A stretch of 64,000 bases of DNA, taken from assembly GCA_023333565.1 (NCBI GenBank), contig JAJKFH010002749.1, positions 434,001 to 498,000 on the forward strand. Reading direction: 5' to 3'. The notes under the pieces are model-generated. The model did no database searches and was not told where the DNA came from. It saw only the letters and a program-made list of their open reading frames with translations. The position numbers and the translations under genes were made by a program. Position 1 is the first letter of the stretch; each line of letters begins with the position of its first letter. This DNA is from Puffinus mauretanicus (lineage: Eukaryota > Chordata > Aves > Procellariiformes > Procellariidae). This document shows positions 1 to 12,339 of this stretch, one piece after another.

Positions 1-3000
1 TAGCTAAGAGCTATGAGAGCTGGTAGCTCATGGTAGTAGCGAAGAACTAGAAGGTCCTTAGATAGTGTAGCCGTAATAACCAGTTACAAAACCTCTATCA
101 CCAACAGGCCCTAATCCTCTGGGGTGAGCTAAGAGGACTTCTGATAGTAAGTCCATAATGCCTAGCAGGTCTGGGAGAGTTTTAAATCACATGGATTACT
201 TCATGTGTTGATCTTGGGGTTGGAAGCAGGATACACGATGCAGTTTGCAATAACTCTACAAAGACCTGCCACAAGTACCAATTTCTTCTGTAGAGAGCCC
301 TTATTTAGTGAACATACATATCTTGTCACAGTTTCCACCTAAGAAATACAGACTGTTATTGAATGCCGTTGACCTGCAGAGCTGCCCAAAACTGAACAGT
401 CCCATTTTAGTTACTAATAAACACACAGACATGCAGACGGGTACGTAGTGCAGGCTGGATGATTCCCCTGTTATAAAGCAGCTTTAAATGAGAGCAGTGT
501 GCAAAATGAGGCTATTTCTGCTGGCCTCGGGAGGAAAGAAATCTTTTCCTTTAGCTCTGTGATGCATGTAACACTGGAAGTTTGCAGAGAGACATTTCTT
601 TCCCTCATACATAAAAATGCCCCCAAGACCTCAAAACAGCTCTGCTACCTGTAAATTGCAAGTATCCATTTTTTATCAGCTGCTCAAACAAAACAGAAAT
701 AATAACAAAAGACCATTATGTCCTTTGCTCAGAAATGTCTGCAACCTCCCCAGCTAAACCAGAATTTCTGCTGCTCCCCAATATGGACCATTTGAGATGT
801 TCACCTTACTTACTCTTCGAGAACATGATATGCTTCGGCATGAAGCTGCTCATGCCCTTCAGGATAAGCCTCTCTCTCTCTGTTACTCAATTAGTAAGTA
901 CCTCCTGGCATGTTTTGACACTTAGGGCTTGCTTCTAAGCCAATAGTTTTGCCTTAACTGCTTCTAAGAGTATATTTGAAGAAGATTTAAACTTTAAAAT
1001 GCTTTGTGGCAGAACTCCTTCCATGCAGGTGTTTTCCTCGGTTTACTTTTGATTTTGGCCATCATCAGGTTATCAACTTTGCTCTCCTAAGCAGCATTAG
1101 CTGCAAAATTAAGCAAGAGTTGACTTCATTTCTGCAGAAAAGAAAATGTATAAAAGGACCTCACTATCCTCTTACACAGCAAGTCCAGACCCACACCTTG
1201 TTGGCCAGCTCAGAGTCACAGGGCTCTTCAACATTGTGCAGGTGACTACAAAATTGCAGGAGCCCTTAGTCTTGGAGTGGATCTTCAACATCCCACAGTG
1301 GGACTACTGCATCAGAGACACCAGAGCTCGCTAACCTCACGACCAGCTCCTCAGGAGCGATGTGCAGGACATGAGAGCCCAAGGGCATTTCCTGGGGCTG
1401 GACCCCAGCTGCACTTTGGTGAGACGGACATTCAAGCCCCTTCCTTGTATTCTAATTTCTGTCGTAAGGAAGATAATCTAAACAGGCAAGTGGAGAGCTT
1501 TGATGGACTCCAAAAGGGCCCGAATCATTGCTGATGCTCCACCAGAGAACTGACTGCATGGGGCAGCACAGCTTCTCTGAAGCCATGAGGAAGGACATGA
1601 TTTGTTTTGCTTTAAGCTATTTTCCCAATTAATACAGAAAAATCTCTATATTATATGAACTCTATATTAAGGCATTGAAGGAAAAAAAAAAAATCTAAGC
1701 TTATGTTGAGGAGCCTTAAGAAAGAACAGAAATGATTTTGGTGCTGCGAAACAAAATTTCCAGACTCAGAAGGCTTTACACCATAGTAAGGCTATACAAA
1801 AGAGAAGCTAAGAAATAAATGAAGAGGCTCTGGCTATGAAACATTTCCCAGCTGGCTAAGCACCTACTAAGGGTCAGATCTGAGAGGGAAACTTATTTTC
1901 TTCATAAGAAGTACCAGGCAAACGTAGCTGACAACATTAGGTGTTTAAAGGTGCTCACCAACTCAGCCCAGACTCTCCCCTTTGAACATTCAGCATCATT
2001 TCTCCAAGACAAATAAATTCACCATATCAAATCCCTTTCATCAGCCCACTTGGTGGACAGCTGCCTTCTCAACCATACCCCGCTCCATTCTTTGTTTTTC
2101 ACAACTCTCTCCCCAAAAGATCCTCCTCACAACTCACCCTCCTCTCTAGAGGGCTCCCGGGACTGGGATGATCTTCCCCCCATCATTTAGTTGTCCGTCC
2201 CAGCTGGAAGAAAAGCAATTATTCCTGACTGGGCCAAGCCCAGTGGTTCTTCCTGGGCCAGTTGTTTTGTAATGGTTCTTGTCTGCAAACACCACACAGC
2301 TTCCCAGCTGTAAGATAATCTCTGCTCAGAAAGGCGAATGGCATCTACTTCGAAGAATAGACATGAGGCTAAAACATATGGTCCCCAAGCAGTCACGGAA
2401 AAAACAGAAAGTATCATAAATACACCTGATTTGTAAGGATAATGTCTTGCGATTGAAAGGCAGGCAAGAAAAAGTGCAGGTGTTATTTTCATGTAGCATT
2501 TGCTCATTGTTTTCCAACTACAGGTAGAAAACCACTTGTCTCGGCTTTTTCATACACATCATCACTCTTACAGCAGAATTGCCTTTCTGTTGTCGATTGG
2601 ATGTTTCTGATTTGCTGAATGGACATTTTTTTATACATTTGCCTTTTTCTGTTTTCATAATTAATTAGTTGCCACAGGCTAGATTGAATAGGGACAGGTT
2701 TTGAATGTTTGGCACTTAGCTTTGACCTAGCAAGCTACCTGAAAATATGCACTGTATGAAATGCCTGAGTAGTCCCTCTGAATTAGAGTTAACATGGCTA
2801 TAGTGAAACAAAAAAATTCATGCCCTTATTGATACTAAGAATATGCTTCTTCCAGTCAGTGTTGATTAGTCTAGTCAGGAAACAAGATGATGACATGAAT
2901 ATGAGTATTTCCATCCTCCTATATAGATTAAAGCAAAGATTTTCAGACAGGATTGGAGGTTTTGGTTGCAGAGCATGAAACAGTGTAAAGGGACTGATTT

Positions 3001-4730
3001 CTTTTCTTTTAATTAAAGAATAAAACACCAGCCTCTGAAAAAACAGGTCCTTTGAAATCAGAAGACTGATATCATGAGTGACTTCTGAAAAAGGTGATCC
3101 GTCCATGCTAACAATACCAGAGCTGGTATCTCAAGCTGTTTATACCAACATTACTTGTTTTGCTCTGCAGTTCACATTCATAAAGTCCATTTTTATTGAC
3201 TCTGTCCATCAGCAAACGGGATCATTCTATAATTCCATACCAGAGAAACAGCTGTCATAAATGTATAAAGTACTTTTATGTGCAAATATTTATTTCTGCA
3301 GACAAACAACAAGAAAATGCCACAGTACTTTAGCAGCTGCAGAGCAGATTAGAAGGGTAGTTCCCAGGACAGAAGATGCCAAGACTGAGAGCAAGACAGG
3401 GGAAATTGCTTTCAGAGCTGTTTATCTTCCTCTGATATGTCCTGTTGTAAGAGAAAATGAAAACTAACTCTATGAGCAGCAAGGATCTCAGACTCACGGT
3501 ATCACTAAGGATACCATTGAGCCAAGGTGGGTCTGTAAGTGCGTTGTCAACGTTGTCAGCGTAAGTAATTTTAATATTGCTGATGGCAACACAGAAGCTA
3601 GCCAGTGCTTGCTTCATTGCTGTGTGAAGGTACCTGGCAATTTACTAGGAGGTAGGAAAAGTGATAAATTACATTGTGGTTTCCGCAGCTGCAGAAGGAG
3701 AGCGAGGTGATCGGCTGTGTCTGGTCAGAGTTGGGGTTGCGTTGCTGTATGAGTACAGAGTTGTAACCATATACTGCCAAATTTAAACAAACATTGCTGA
3801 CATAATTGCATCTGCTATTGCCATGCTTCAGCTGTTCTACATACAGATTACATCTATATAAGCTATTAAAGATCACTACATATATACTTCATACAGTCAG
3901 AGATTTATTCCTGATTTCATAACTCCATTGCACGTTTTCCCATCCTTTAACACTGACCTTGCTTTGTTCTTGCTGATCTCTCATTATCACCATGTCATCA
4001 CCACTGCCAAAGGAGAGCAGCTGGATGACTTCAGTAGTTAATTTTTTATCCCCATCCAAAGAGAAGGAAGAAAAATACATGCCTTTTGGGATTTATTTTC
4101 TCACTAGTCTGGAGTGCTGCAATATTCTCCAAGAGCAAGAAGAAAGTGATGAGTCAGGAACGTGTCTTAACAGAAGGGATATGGGAGAGTGAAGTTAGGG
4201 GAGGAGAGGAGAGTGTGACTGCAGGAATCGTCTAAGTAGGCAAACATCTATAAAGGTTTGGGGATACCAGAAAATGGAGCTAGAAGTACGGGTGGAGTAG
4301 AAGGAAAGAAATGCTTTAGATGAAAGGGCATGCAAAGTGCAGAATTTGGCAGAGACCTGCAGTAAAAGTGTTGTATGTTTGCGGCTGAGGGTGCAAGACT
4401 ACATTGATAGATGTATCTGCAGTAGCTGTGGATAGTTGTGTTAAAAGCTCCAATCACTGCAGGGATGAAATTGCAAAGAGAAAAATTAATGGACTTCAGT
4501 GCAGTCTGTCTCTTCAGGTGTTTATGGCACTGTTGTCTCAAAAGTGGCAAAAGCCCTGGTAATAGACATGGAAATCATTGCGTACCTATCTGAGGAAGCA
4601 TTGCGCGGGTCCCTTTACAGAGGATATAGATTGTACCTCTACCTGGTTTCTGAGTTGAGCATAACAATAAGTTATAACTAACTAAAAAATTGGTTAGCTT
4701 ATAAATTTCATTTACAACTACCATCACTTT
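1..4730. other. Unique non-coding sequence, no gene recognised
   Basis: I see no recognisable exon, RNA gene or young repeat here. The longest ATG ORF is about 106 codons (2187-2507, minus strand) and its translation has no domain I know. Base composition is AT-rich with only short homopolymers, for example a run of A near 1681-1693. Intron or intergenic sequence is the simplest reading. Confidence 0.6.
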
Positions 4731-4742
4731 CTTGAACACAGA

Positions 4743-4807
4743 ACCAGTCAAAAAGCAGAGGGAGCTACACTGATTTACAGCAGCTAAAGATTTGCCCAAG
4801 GAATTCA
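4743..4807. repeat. Possible ancient amniote repeat remnant
   Basis: The stretch around CTGATTTACAGCAGCTAAAG, followed by a GATTTGCCC-like run, resembles a phrase I remember from very old LINE/SINE-type repeats in reptiles and birds (a 'gatttacaccagctgaggatctggccc' type motif). The match is partial and from memory. I cannot name the family, and it may be chance. Confidence 0.25.
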
Positions 4808-4830
4808 GCCCTACTGGTACCTTTCTATTG

Positions 4831-7800
4831 ATCACGCTTCAGAGAAAGGCTCAGAAACTGAAAACAAATCACTCCTGGATTGTTTGACCCAGTATTTGCT
4901 AACCACCTCAAACCTATCCTTACAAGGCCCTATTTTTTGTTGATACAGCTGTAACTGGGGTTTATATTTTATATGCTTCCCTTTGCTTTTAGACTAAAAC
5001 ATACTCAAATTTTCATCAGTTTTCCTGATTTTCTTCTTTTTTGTGCTCTGCACATGAGGGAGACAGCTCAAATATTTAGCATTTGTATCTTTTTTCACTT
5101 CCCATTGATCTATCTATGACTGCACATTTTTAGCGTTGTTTATTAAGGTGCAGAAATATCAGTAGCCTATGATTTTTTGCATACTTTGTCTAACCCTTAC
5201 CATTTTTTGCTAAAGAGTATTCATAGATCAGTGATCAGTTAGATATCCAGGACTACCAATTTATTAACACATACACTCACTCAGTATGTTAGGAATAACT
5301 ACTTTTGGAAATGAGACAGAGAAGCCATATAGTAAATTTCTGGTGTCCTCATTTTAATGGATACAACTGCGTGGCATCCCTGTTACTACAGTGGAAAAGA
5401 GATACTGAAATTAGACTTGGATGGTTGAAATATATTATTTGAATGATAGCACAATTTCCTAGAATAGTCAAATAGAGGTTTGGGTTTTTTTTTTTCCCCA
5501 TGTGGCAGAGCATCAGGGACTTTCAAGGCAGTCCAAAGTGGACACAGAATAGATGCTGCGGTCCTCTGAAAAGCTGCTACGCTGTCGTGGTAGAAGATCC
5601 CGACTGTCTGTGTTGGGAAGAGCAGAGCCACACCAGAGCTGCTAAAGCAGAAAGGTGGGTCCCAGCAGCTGGCACAATCACCGCCTCTTTCGGGTACCCC
5701 TTGTTTCAGGAAGATGCCAGCACTTGTGCACAAAGAGGTGAACCAGGGCAGTCGGTCCTTGTTATTCTGGCTGCTCTCGTGCCACATCAGTAGGACGTGA
5801 CTTCCAGCTTTGTTTCAGGAGAGCATTGCCTTGGCCAAGCCAGCCAGTCCTCCCTGAGCACGTTTTGGCTGCAGGAAAGCTGCCATGTTTATAGGCTAAA
5901 TATGGGTTTTATTTCAAGTGCACCCTAATGGAAAGGTATCTCTTGTGCCTCAGCTGTGTGACAGTCACCCGGGATGCCCCGAGGGGTGGACTGGAGACGC
6001 CGGTGTCCGGTGGGAAGGGGCTTGCACTGACCCCACGCAGAGGAAAAGTCCCCCATTGAGGTGAAGCAGGGACAGGCATCTTTCTGAAAGGTCCTGAGGG
6101 ACTGGTTTTTGTTGTGGCGTGGCGATGGAAAGAGGAACTGACAGCTTTTCCTTAACTGAAATTGCATAAAGAGAAACTTTTTTGAGGTGAGTGTAATATT
6201 TTTACTTGTGGTTCTTTGTTTGCCCTGGTACAATGCCCTGTGTGTTGAACAGCAGTTGGAGAAAAGTTACTAAAGCCATTTGTTTATACTGCTAACGCAA
6301 TGACTTCATTTTTTTTTTATTTTTAGGGGATACATGCAAAGCACAATAAAACCATCCCTCCTTTCTGGGAAATACACATAGAGTGCAGCTGACACAGGGG
6401 CTTGAATGCTTCAGAATGTTATTCAATGATAAGAGCCATTTTCTATTATTTAATATTAATTACACCTTCTGTAGCTGTATGTATTCTGTACATCTTCTGT
6501 GCCACTGTATATGGAGAGAATGAAGCCCTACTAGAATCGATCCTTCACAAACTGAAAGGTCCTTGTAACAAGGACTTCACCACTTTACAAAAAAGCCGTG
6601 AAATATTACCGTATTTTATTTTTGACACTGTGATTACATTTTCCTAGTACCAAGCAAAGCGAAAGGCAAGTTACTCCAGAACAAAGAATAAAACATTTTG
6701 CTTATGTACACATGGAAAGAGTTGTCAAGTATGCAAGAAAAGCTAGAAGTTATCAGGAGTTTCAAGGGTTATGCTACAAAAGGCAAACCTAAAAACTGGT
6801 TGGTAATGATAGACTTAATATCTTGTGTGCACTTAGATGTGTGTAAATTGAATAGAAGAACAGAATAGATGTTGGTGGCTCACCATTATAATCAAATGCA
6901 ATTTTTTTTCAATTAAAAACTTTTATACTACGTGTTCAAAGCAAAAACAGAATAAAACAGGATCTCCAAAAATACTCCATTGCTGTCAGACGCTCAGGAT
7001 CCCAAAAGAAGCTGTAAGATTTTTCAAGTGGAAGTTGTTTTGCAATGAATGCTCTTTAAAAGCATTTGCTTTCAAGACTTCACCCAAATATTACATATGA
7101 ATTCTCTACACATTTTTTCCTGAACACCAACGGACTTTGTAAAGCAGAAAGAAGCAATTAAAAATCTCTCTGTGATGTACTTATGCTTATCCAAACTAAT
7201 CTCAAGCTAATCTTGAATTTTACACTCTGCAGAGTGGCAAAAGCAAGCTATAAAAAGAAGTAACAGCTCCAGACCAGAGGCTTCTGTTTCCTCAAATCTC
7301 ACACTGTTAGAACTGGGTTTAGGGAGGATGGGAGAGATCTATAGCCATTAACAGCACATTAAATTATCCCATTAGGCTAAAGTGTAGAAACGTGACCTGT
7401 TACACTTCTATTTCTATTATGGCCATCCTTACGCCTGGAAGGATGATATGTGAGCTGCAGAAATACCAGCCTACAAGCTGTAACAAATTGTCGCAAATAA
7501 AAGGTCTTCAGAAGAGCTAAGAAAGCTCTTAATGACAGCTTCTTGTCTAAATAGGGGTCGGGCTCCTGTTTGGATGTCAACAGCATAATTGAGCACTCTG
7601 AACGCTGGCTTTTTGGTGTTGATCTACAGGCGGCATTAGAAACATGCCAAAATCTCCGTATCAAGGCTGCTATTTTTGTACGGTGTTGATCAATAATCAT
7701 GAACAACGCTCCTCTCTACTGTGATTTATGAAAAAATCGCAAAAGGACTGCAGCACAGCTACCGCCTCCTGCCAAGATGCAAAGGCACAAAAACTTGGCA

Positions 7801-10800
7801 TCAGCTGTGTGTGGCAGGATAAATGCCTTCCATTAGTCCTAATGTGAAAAGAAAGACTCCTAAAGCTTTCTAGGCCACCCTCGTGCCCAGTTCCCATTGC
7901 TAATAATGGAAGAAAGGGTATTTGAATGCTTTATTTGGCACTGAAAATCTTAACAAATAAGCACTTCAACCTTAGAAGGCATGTCAGAACATCTTCCAAT
8001 TATACTGCAGCAGTATGTCTGAGTAATTGCTGTTATTCCATGTCACTTGCATTTTTCGTAAAGACAGGTCACAGTTTTTTCATCCTCTGTACTTCTGAAG
8101 CACTGCTTTTCAAGGATCTTATCTTAAAAGAAATTGCACAGAAAAACTAAACCTTCCCAAAGCTCTTAATCAATATAATTTATTCTCTAAGTGCCATAGC
8201 AGTATCAGTTAGTGCGGTCTAGCTTTTTTTGCTGTTACTGAGGTACACTTGTTCTTGGAAAAGTAAAAGCCTTTGTGCAGCTGAAGACAGCTTGTGTTTT
8301 ATTGGTAGCATTAAAATAGCACCTAAAGGCTCCAAGCAGAACTTGTGGCCCTGGTTTGTTCTGGTCCACGTTGCTCTAAGTAGGATGGGAAATAGTTGTT
8401 CTAGCTTGTGAACATTGCTGAGAGCACAAATATTTTTCACTGTTCTGCATCAGGTTGTAATTGAATTATTTGTCACTTCCGTTCAAAAATGTTCTATTTT
8501 TTCATTTGGACTGGACATTAACTTCCAGAAATTGATTCTTTTTATACATTTCTCTGGTATGTTAAAGGCAGGGTCAGTACATGGAAATTATTCCTCACGA
8601 AGGTACTCTTCCACAGCAATCATGTCATACGTCATCCTCCTTTCTGATAAGTGAATCAGGTGGATTCCTGTAAGTATCTCATCTTAATGGATTTTCTGCA
8701 GCCCTAAATGCTCTCTGATGTGTCCTTGACGTGACCTCTCCAGTTTTCGTACAACCTTTTGACTTAAAGCACAGGTACCTGGAGAGCAGCACTTGAACCT
8801 GACCTTGGAGTGCTTTGAGCAGAGACCTGTGCAGCCTGTGCCCAGTGGGTCGCAAGGACCCCGTCCCATTCAGGAAAATGCTCCACATCTGTCTTCTGGC
8901 AGAAGGAGGTGAGGGATGCCACAGTTACGAAAGAAAGCAGAGCTGGGAAGATCTGTGGTGTGATCTGCCCATCCCAGTAGATCGTAAACCTGAGAACTTC
9001 TGCCCACCGAAAGGAAGGAAGGGGAAAAAAAAGTTACTTTAACGCATGGCCACCTTTGTGATGGCATGGACGTGGGCTGCAGCATGCACTTGCTGAAGAA
9101 GAAGGGTAAGAAAAGGAGCTCCCCGTGGGCTACAATCTCTCTACCAGAATGGGGCCTCAGTGGGGACAAGACCCTGTCCTGGCTGGTCCTGTCCAACCCC
9201 GCAGCGCAGAGCAGAAGTTCCTCCCTCTCCCGCTGCCATACTCCAGTGCAGCTTTGAGCTTTGGATGACATGCAGGGGTCTATAAACACCATCCGTGGGT
9301 TTCAGTCCTATGGGATGGGGTCTGAAACCTTACATGAATACTGAGGAAGGCTGGTGAGAATATAATGCTTTACAGCAGCAGCGCCCAAGATGGAAGAATG
9401 ATGAACGGACCCTGGGAAGGGGCCTCGAGATGAAAATAAGAGAAGTTTAGAACAGCAAAAAGTATTCCAAGTGTTGCAGAAACTGACAGTTATGTCCATC
9501 GCTGCTGTGCTTTGCTGGTTGGTAATTATCAGAGTAAATACTTTTTTTTAACGGAAAAGCACACTTTGTCAAAAATCAAAACTTTACAAGAAAAATTATT
9601 TTGATGCACCCCTCAGTCCCTCCGCAGTTGAAAAAGGTTTTGCATTTCTTAAAGGCTTTTTGGTTTGTGTTCCAGGTCAAAAAGATTGATGATTTTAGAA
9701 AGTAAATGAATTTGTACAAAAAAGATTTGTGTTTTTGTTTCGAGTTTTAAAAAGTCAAAATCAACCCTAAATTTTCAACTGGCCCTTTTAATTCTTTTTT
9801 TTTTTTTTCTTCCAGATAATCAGTTTGCAAAAAAACCCAAACTAAACCAAATAAACAAAAATTCAAGACTGAATTTTAAACCTGATTTGAAAAGAACATT
9901 TCAAATTCTTTAGTACAATAAATGTAACAAACATCACATTCCAGTTGTAACTGCTGCCCTCTCATTCTTCCCACATTCCTCCCCTGTGATTTGCAGTATT
10001 CCTCATTTGTGCCATCGTACAGCAACTGTATGTCTCCTCACCAGGCATTGTACTTCCCCGGGTTTCTGGTACAACAGAAGTCCAAGACTAGCATCCTTCA
10101 AATACTACTCATCCTTGTGTTTGGCAGGTAGCCTGAAGCTGCGGAGACCTGGGCTCATCTCTTTCCTGAGCCACTCAGCAAATACACCACAGTGCATCAG
10201 TGACGGGGCCACATGGGCATTAGACACCCTGCAATGTAACAGCTAAACTTGTCCATACATCTCAGACAAGGGGTGGCAGATGAGGAGGAACAGGGCTGGA
10301 TGCTGAAGTCAGCTGTAAATCTTCTGTTAGGTTCAACAGCATTCTAAGAACCCCAGGACAGACCCCGTAATGCAGGTACACATACGTAACAAAGGTGATG
10401 AGACAACTTACCACCCCAAAATAAAAGGGGGAAATACCTTCTCAGAATGACACCTCCCATGACTCAACCGAAAAATACCCAGAGGCCTAGGTACAGAGCA
10501 GGAGTCACCCCAACCATGTAGCACCTTGCAGCAACATGGCACTTTTCTCTTTCCCACATCAGTTTTTAACTTCATAATTTGCGTGGCTACACCAGCTTCG
10601 AGAGTTGCCCTGAGGAAACAAGTCCTGCAGATGAGTCTCTGAAGGAGTGGCTGGAAAGATCTCCAGCTATACCCTCAAATTCAGCCTAATTCTCTTAATC
10701 AGAAAGGGCTCTTTCAATTCCAGGCTTTTAAAAACTCTGGGCACACTACAGCCATCAAGATAATCACTGTAAAGTGAGGTTCACAGAAATCTGTCCTTGG

Positions 10801-11600
10801 TTTGGACTCTGCTCCTTCTTCAAGGACAACGACCAAGGACTGGTGGCGGCAGCTCCAGGTGGAGGAAGTCTGCATGTCCCTCTCCTTATCTCAGTGAGCA
10901 ACTGCATACGTACTTGTGGTGAATGTTAAACACACACTTTCCTACACTTCCTTCCTGAAAACATAAATTCTGCAAACTGCAGCATAAGCATTCTTCCAAC
11001 CTCTCCTGATAATTGGTTTAATGGATACTAAGAGCTGGAGAAGCAATGTAGCCTGCCCAATTTATTGCTATAGCTAATTAGAGAGAGTGTACATGTGCAG
11101 CATGTTACAAAGAAAGAAACCTATACAAGTGCACATATGTACAAAGCATCCCTAAATTCTCCTTCTAATGAAAGCTTCAAATGAAATTTCCTGAAGTACT
11201 TCTAATCAAAGTCTTTGAAAAGCAATCCAATCCTAATATAGTTAGTATCCTCCCAAAGTAACCTTTTACGGCCAACTTAAAAGTATTCGGCTAGATGTCA
11301 GCACTTATATTTAAATACTCTGAACATCTTGAGCCACAAATTCTAAAACCCTTTAAACAAGGTGGAAACTTAATACTCTAATTGCTCACTGTAGGAAAGA
11401 ATGGAGATTCACCAATGGCTTGATACAACAGAATCAGCATTAGTTATGGCAATCAGAAATTATTTGTCTCTCCTGCCCTTTGCTCACGCACAGGATCTAT
11501 TTCCTAAGGTTACCAAGCCTGCCTTCTTCCACTGAGAATGATGAAATCTAAGTGATCGACAAATACCCATTTCATCCTGCTGCATTTTTTGACTGCAGCC
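4831..11600. other. Unique non-coding sequence, no gene recognised
   Basis: Nothing in this stretch reads as a known protein or structured RNA. The longest ORFs (133 codons at 5386-5787 minus; 140 codons at 8870-9292 minus) overlap ORFs on the other strand in slightly GC-richer DNA and look incidental. T-rich homopolymers lie at about 5489-5497 and 9798-9810. 8.8-9.3 kb is GC-richer than its surroundings, with no promoter signature I can defend. Confidence 0.55.
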
Positions 11601-11610
11601 TGATGTTCTT

Positions 11611-11790
11611 TAATTAGCTTTTAAATTAAACATTTGCTCCCCCGATATCAACAGTTCTACAACACATAGAATTAGTCAAATTAATTAGTCAAATTAGTAA
11701 CAGGCAAAATCATCGTCCTAAGATGTAGAAGCCATTTATGGGCCAGATCCAAAGCTCAATTAACTTAATTACTGCCTTAGCATTTACTTC
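11611..11790. promoter_or_regulatory. TAATTA-rich block, possible conserved regulatory element
   Basis: The block has a homeodomain-type core TAATTAG at 11611-11617, a perfect 13-bp tandem duplication (unit ATTAGTCAAATTA, 11671-11683 and 11684-11696) that creates another TAATTAG at its junction, and a further TTAATTA near 11760. Clusters of TAATTA cores are typical of homeodomain-bound enhancers, but these motifs are common in AT-rich DNA. The regulatory role is inference only. Confidence 0.2.
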
Positions 11791-11793
11791 AGC

Positions 11794-12339
11794 ATGTCTC
11801 GGTCCATCCTTGCGTTCGTTTCAGGACCAGTTTCCCCTCTGGGCTTTGGCACTGCCTTGCTGGCTCGACAGCTGCACAAAAAGGAGGGTCCCAGCCTCAG
11901 GGGGACGCGTGCTGAGCATTTCCAAAGGAGCTGCAAGAGGTATTCCTCCATGTCCCCAGATGAACCCGCAGGAAAATCACGTTTGGGAAGGCGATCAGTG
12001 CTGGCAAAGGGAATTGGCCACTGCTGGTGGCCGAGGGTGGCTTCCCTGCCAAATTCTGCTCGTCTCATTGGGGTGAGCGGATCCGGGAAGACCCTTCTTC
12101 TGCCATGCAGGCGCTCCCTCTGCCGCAGCACCACTTGCCAGGGCAGGATTGTGTCTGAAATCCCTCGGAGGTTGCCCAGATTCATCCAGCTGCTCCAGGG
12201 AATACTGCCTGCTTCCGACAGCCCTGGGTGTGTGACGGGAGTAGTTGGATTATTGTTCAAGAAACGATGCATTTATGTGACTGTTGTTCGAGCTCCCCCA
12301 AAATACAGTTCAGTTTCTTTGAACTTCAGAGGGACTTGA
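11794..12339 (+). other. GC-richer block with unrecognised 181-codon ORF
   Basis: This is one of the longest ATG ORFs outside the CR1 element. It overlaps a 162-codon ORF on the opposite strand and a 112-codon ORF in another frame, as expected when CpG-richer DNA has few stop codons. I counted about 20 CpGs over roughly 540 bp. The translation shows no domain, signal peptide or membrane segment that I recognise. The string GVSGSGKT resembles a P-loop but lacks the surrounding strand and helix pattern of an NTPase. A chance ORF is most likely; a small CpG-rich regulatory patch is possible. Confidence 0.3.

Noticed and set aside
11794..12339. 181-codon ORF containing a GVSGSGKT P-loop-like string
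   Set aside because: It overlaps long ORFs in other frames and on the other strand in GC-richer DNA. No strand-helix context, Walker B or other NTPase motif follows.
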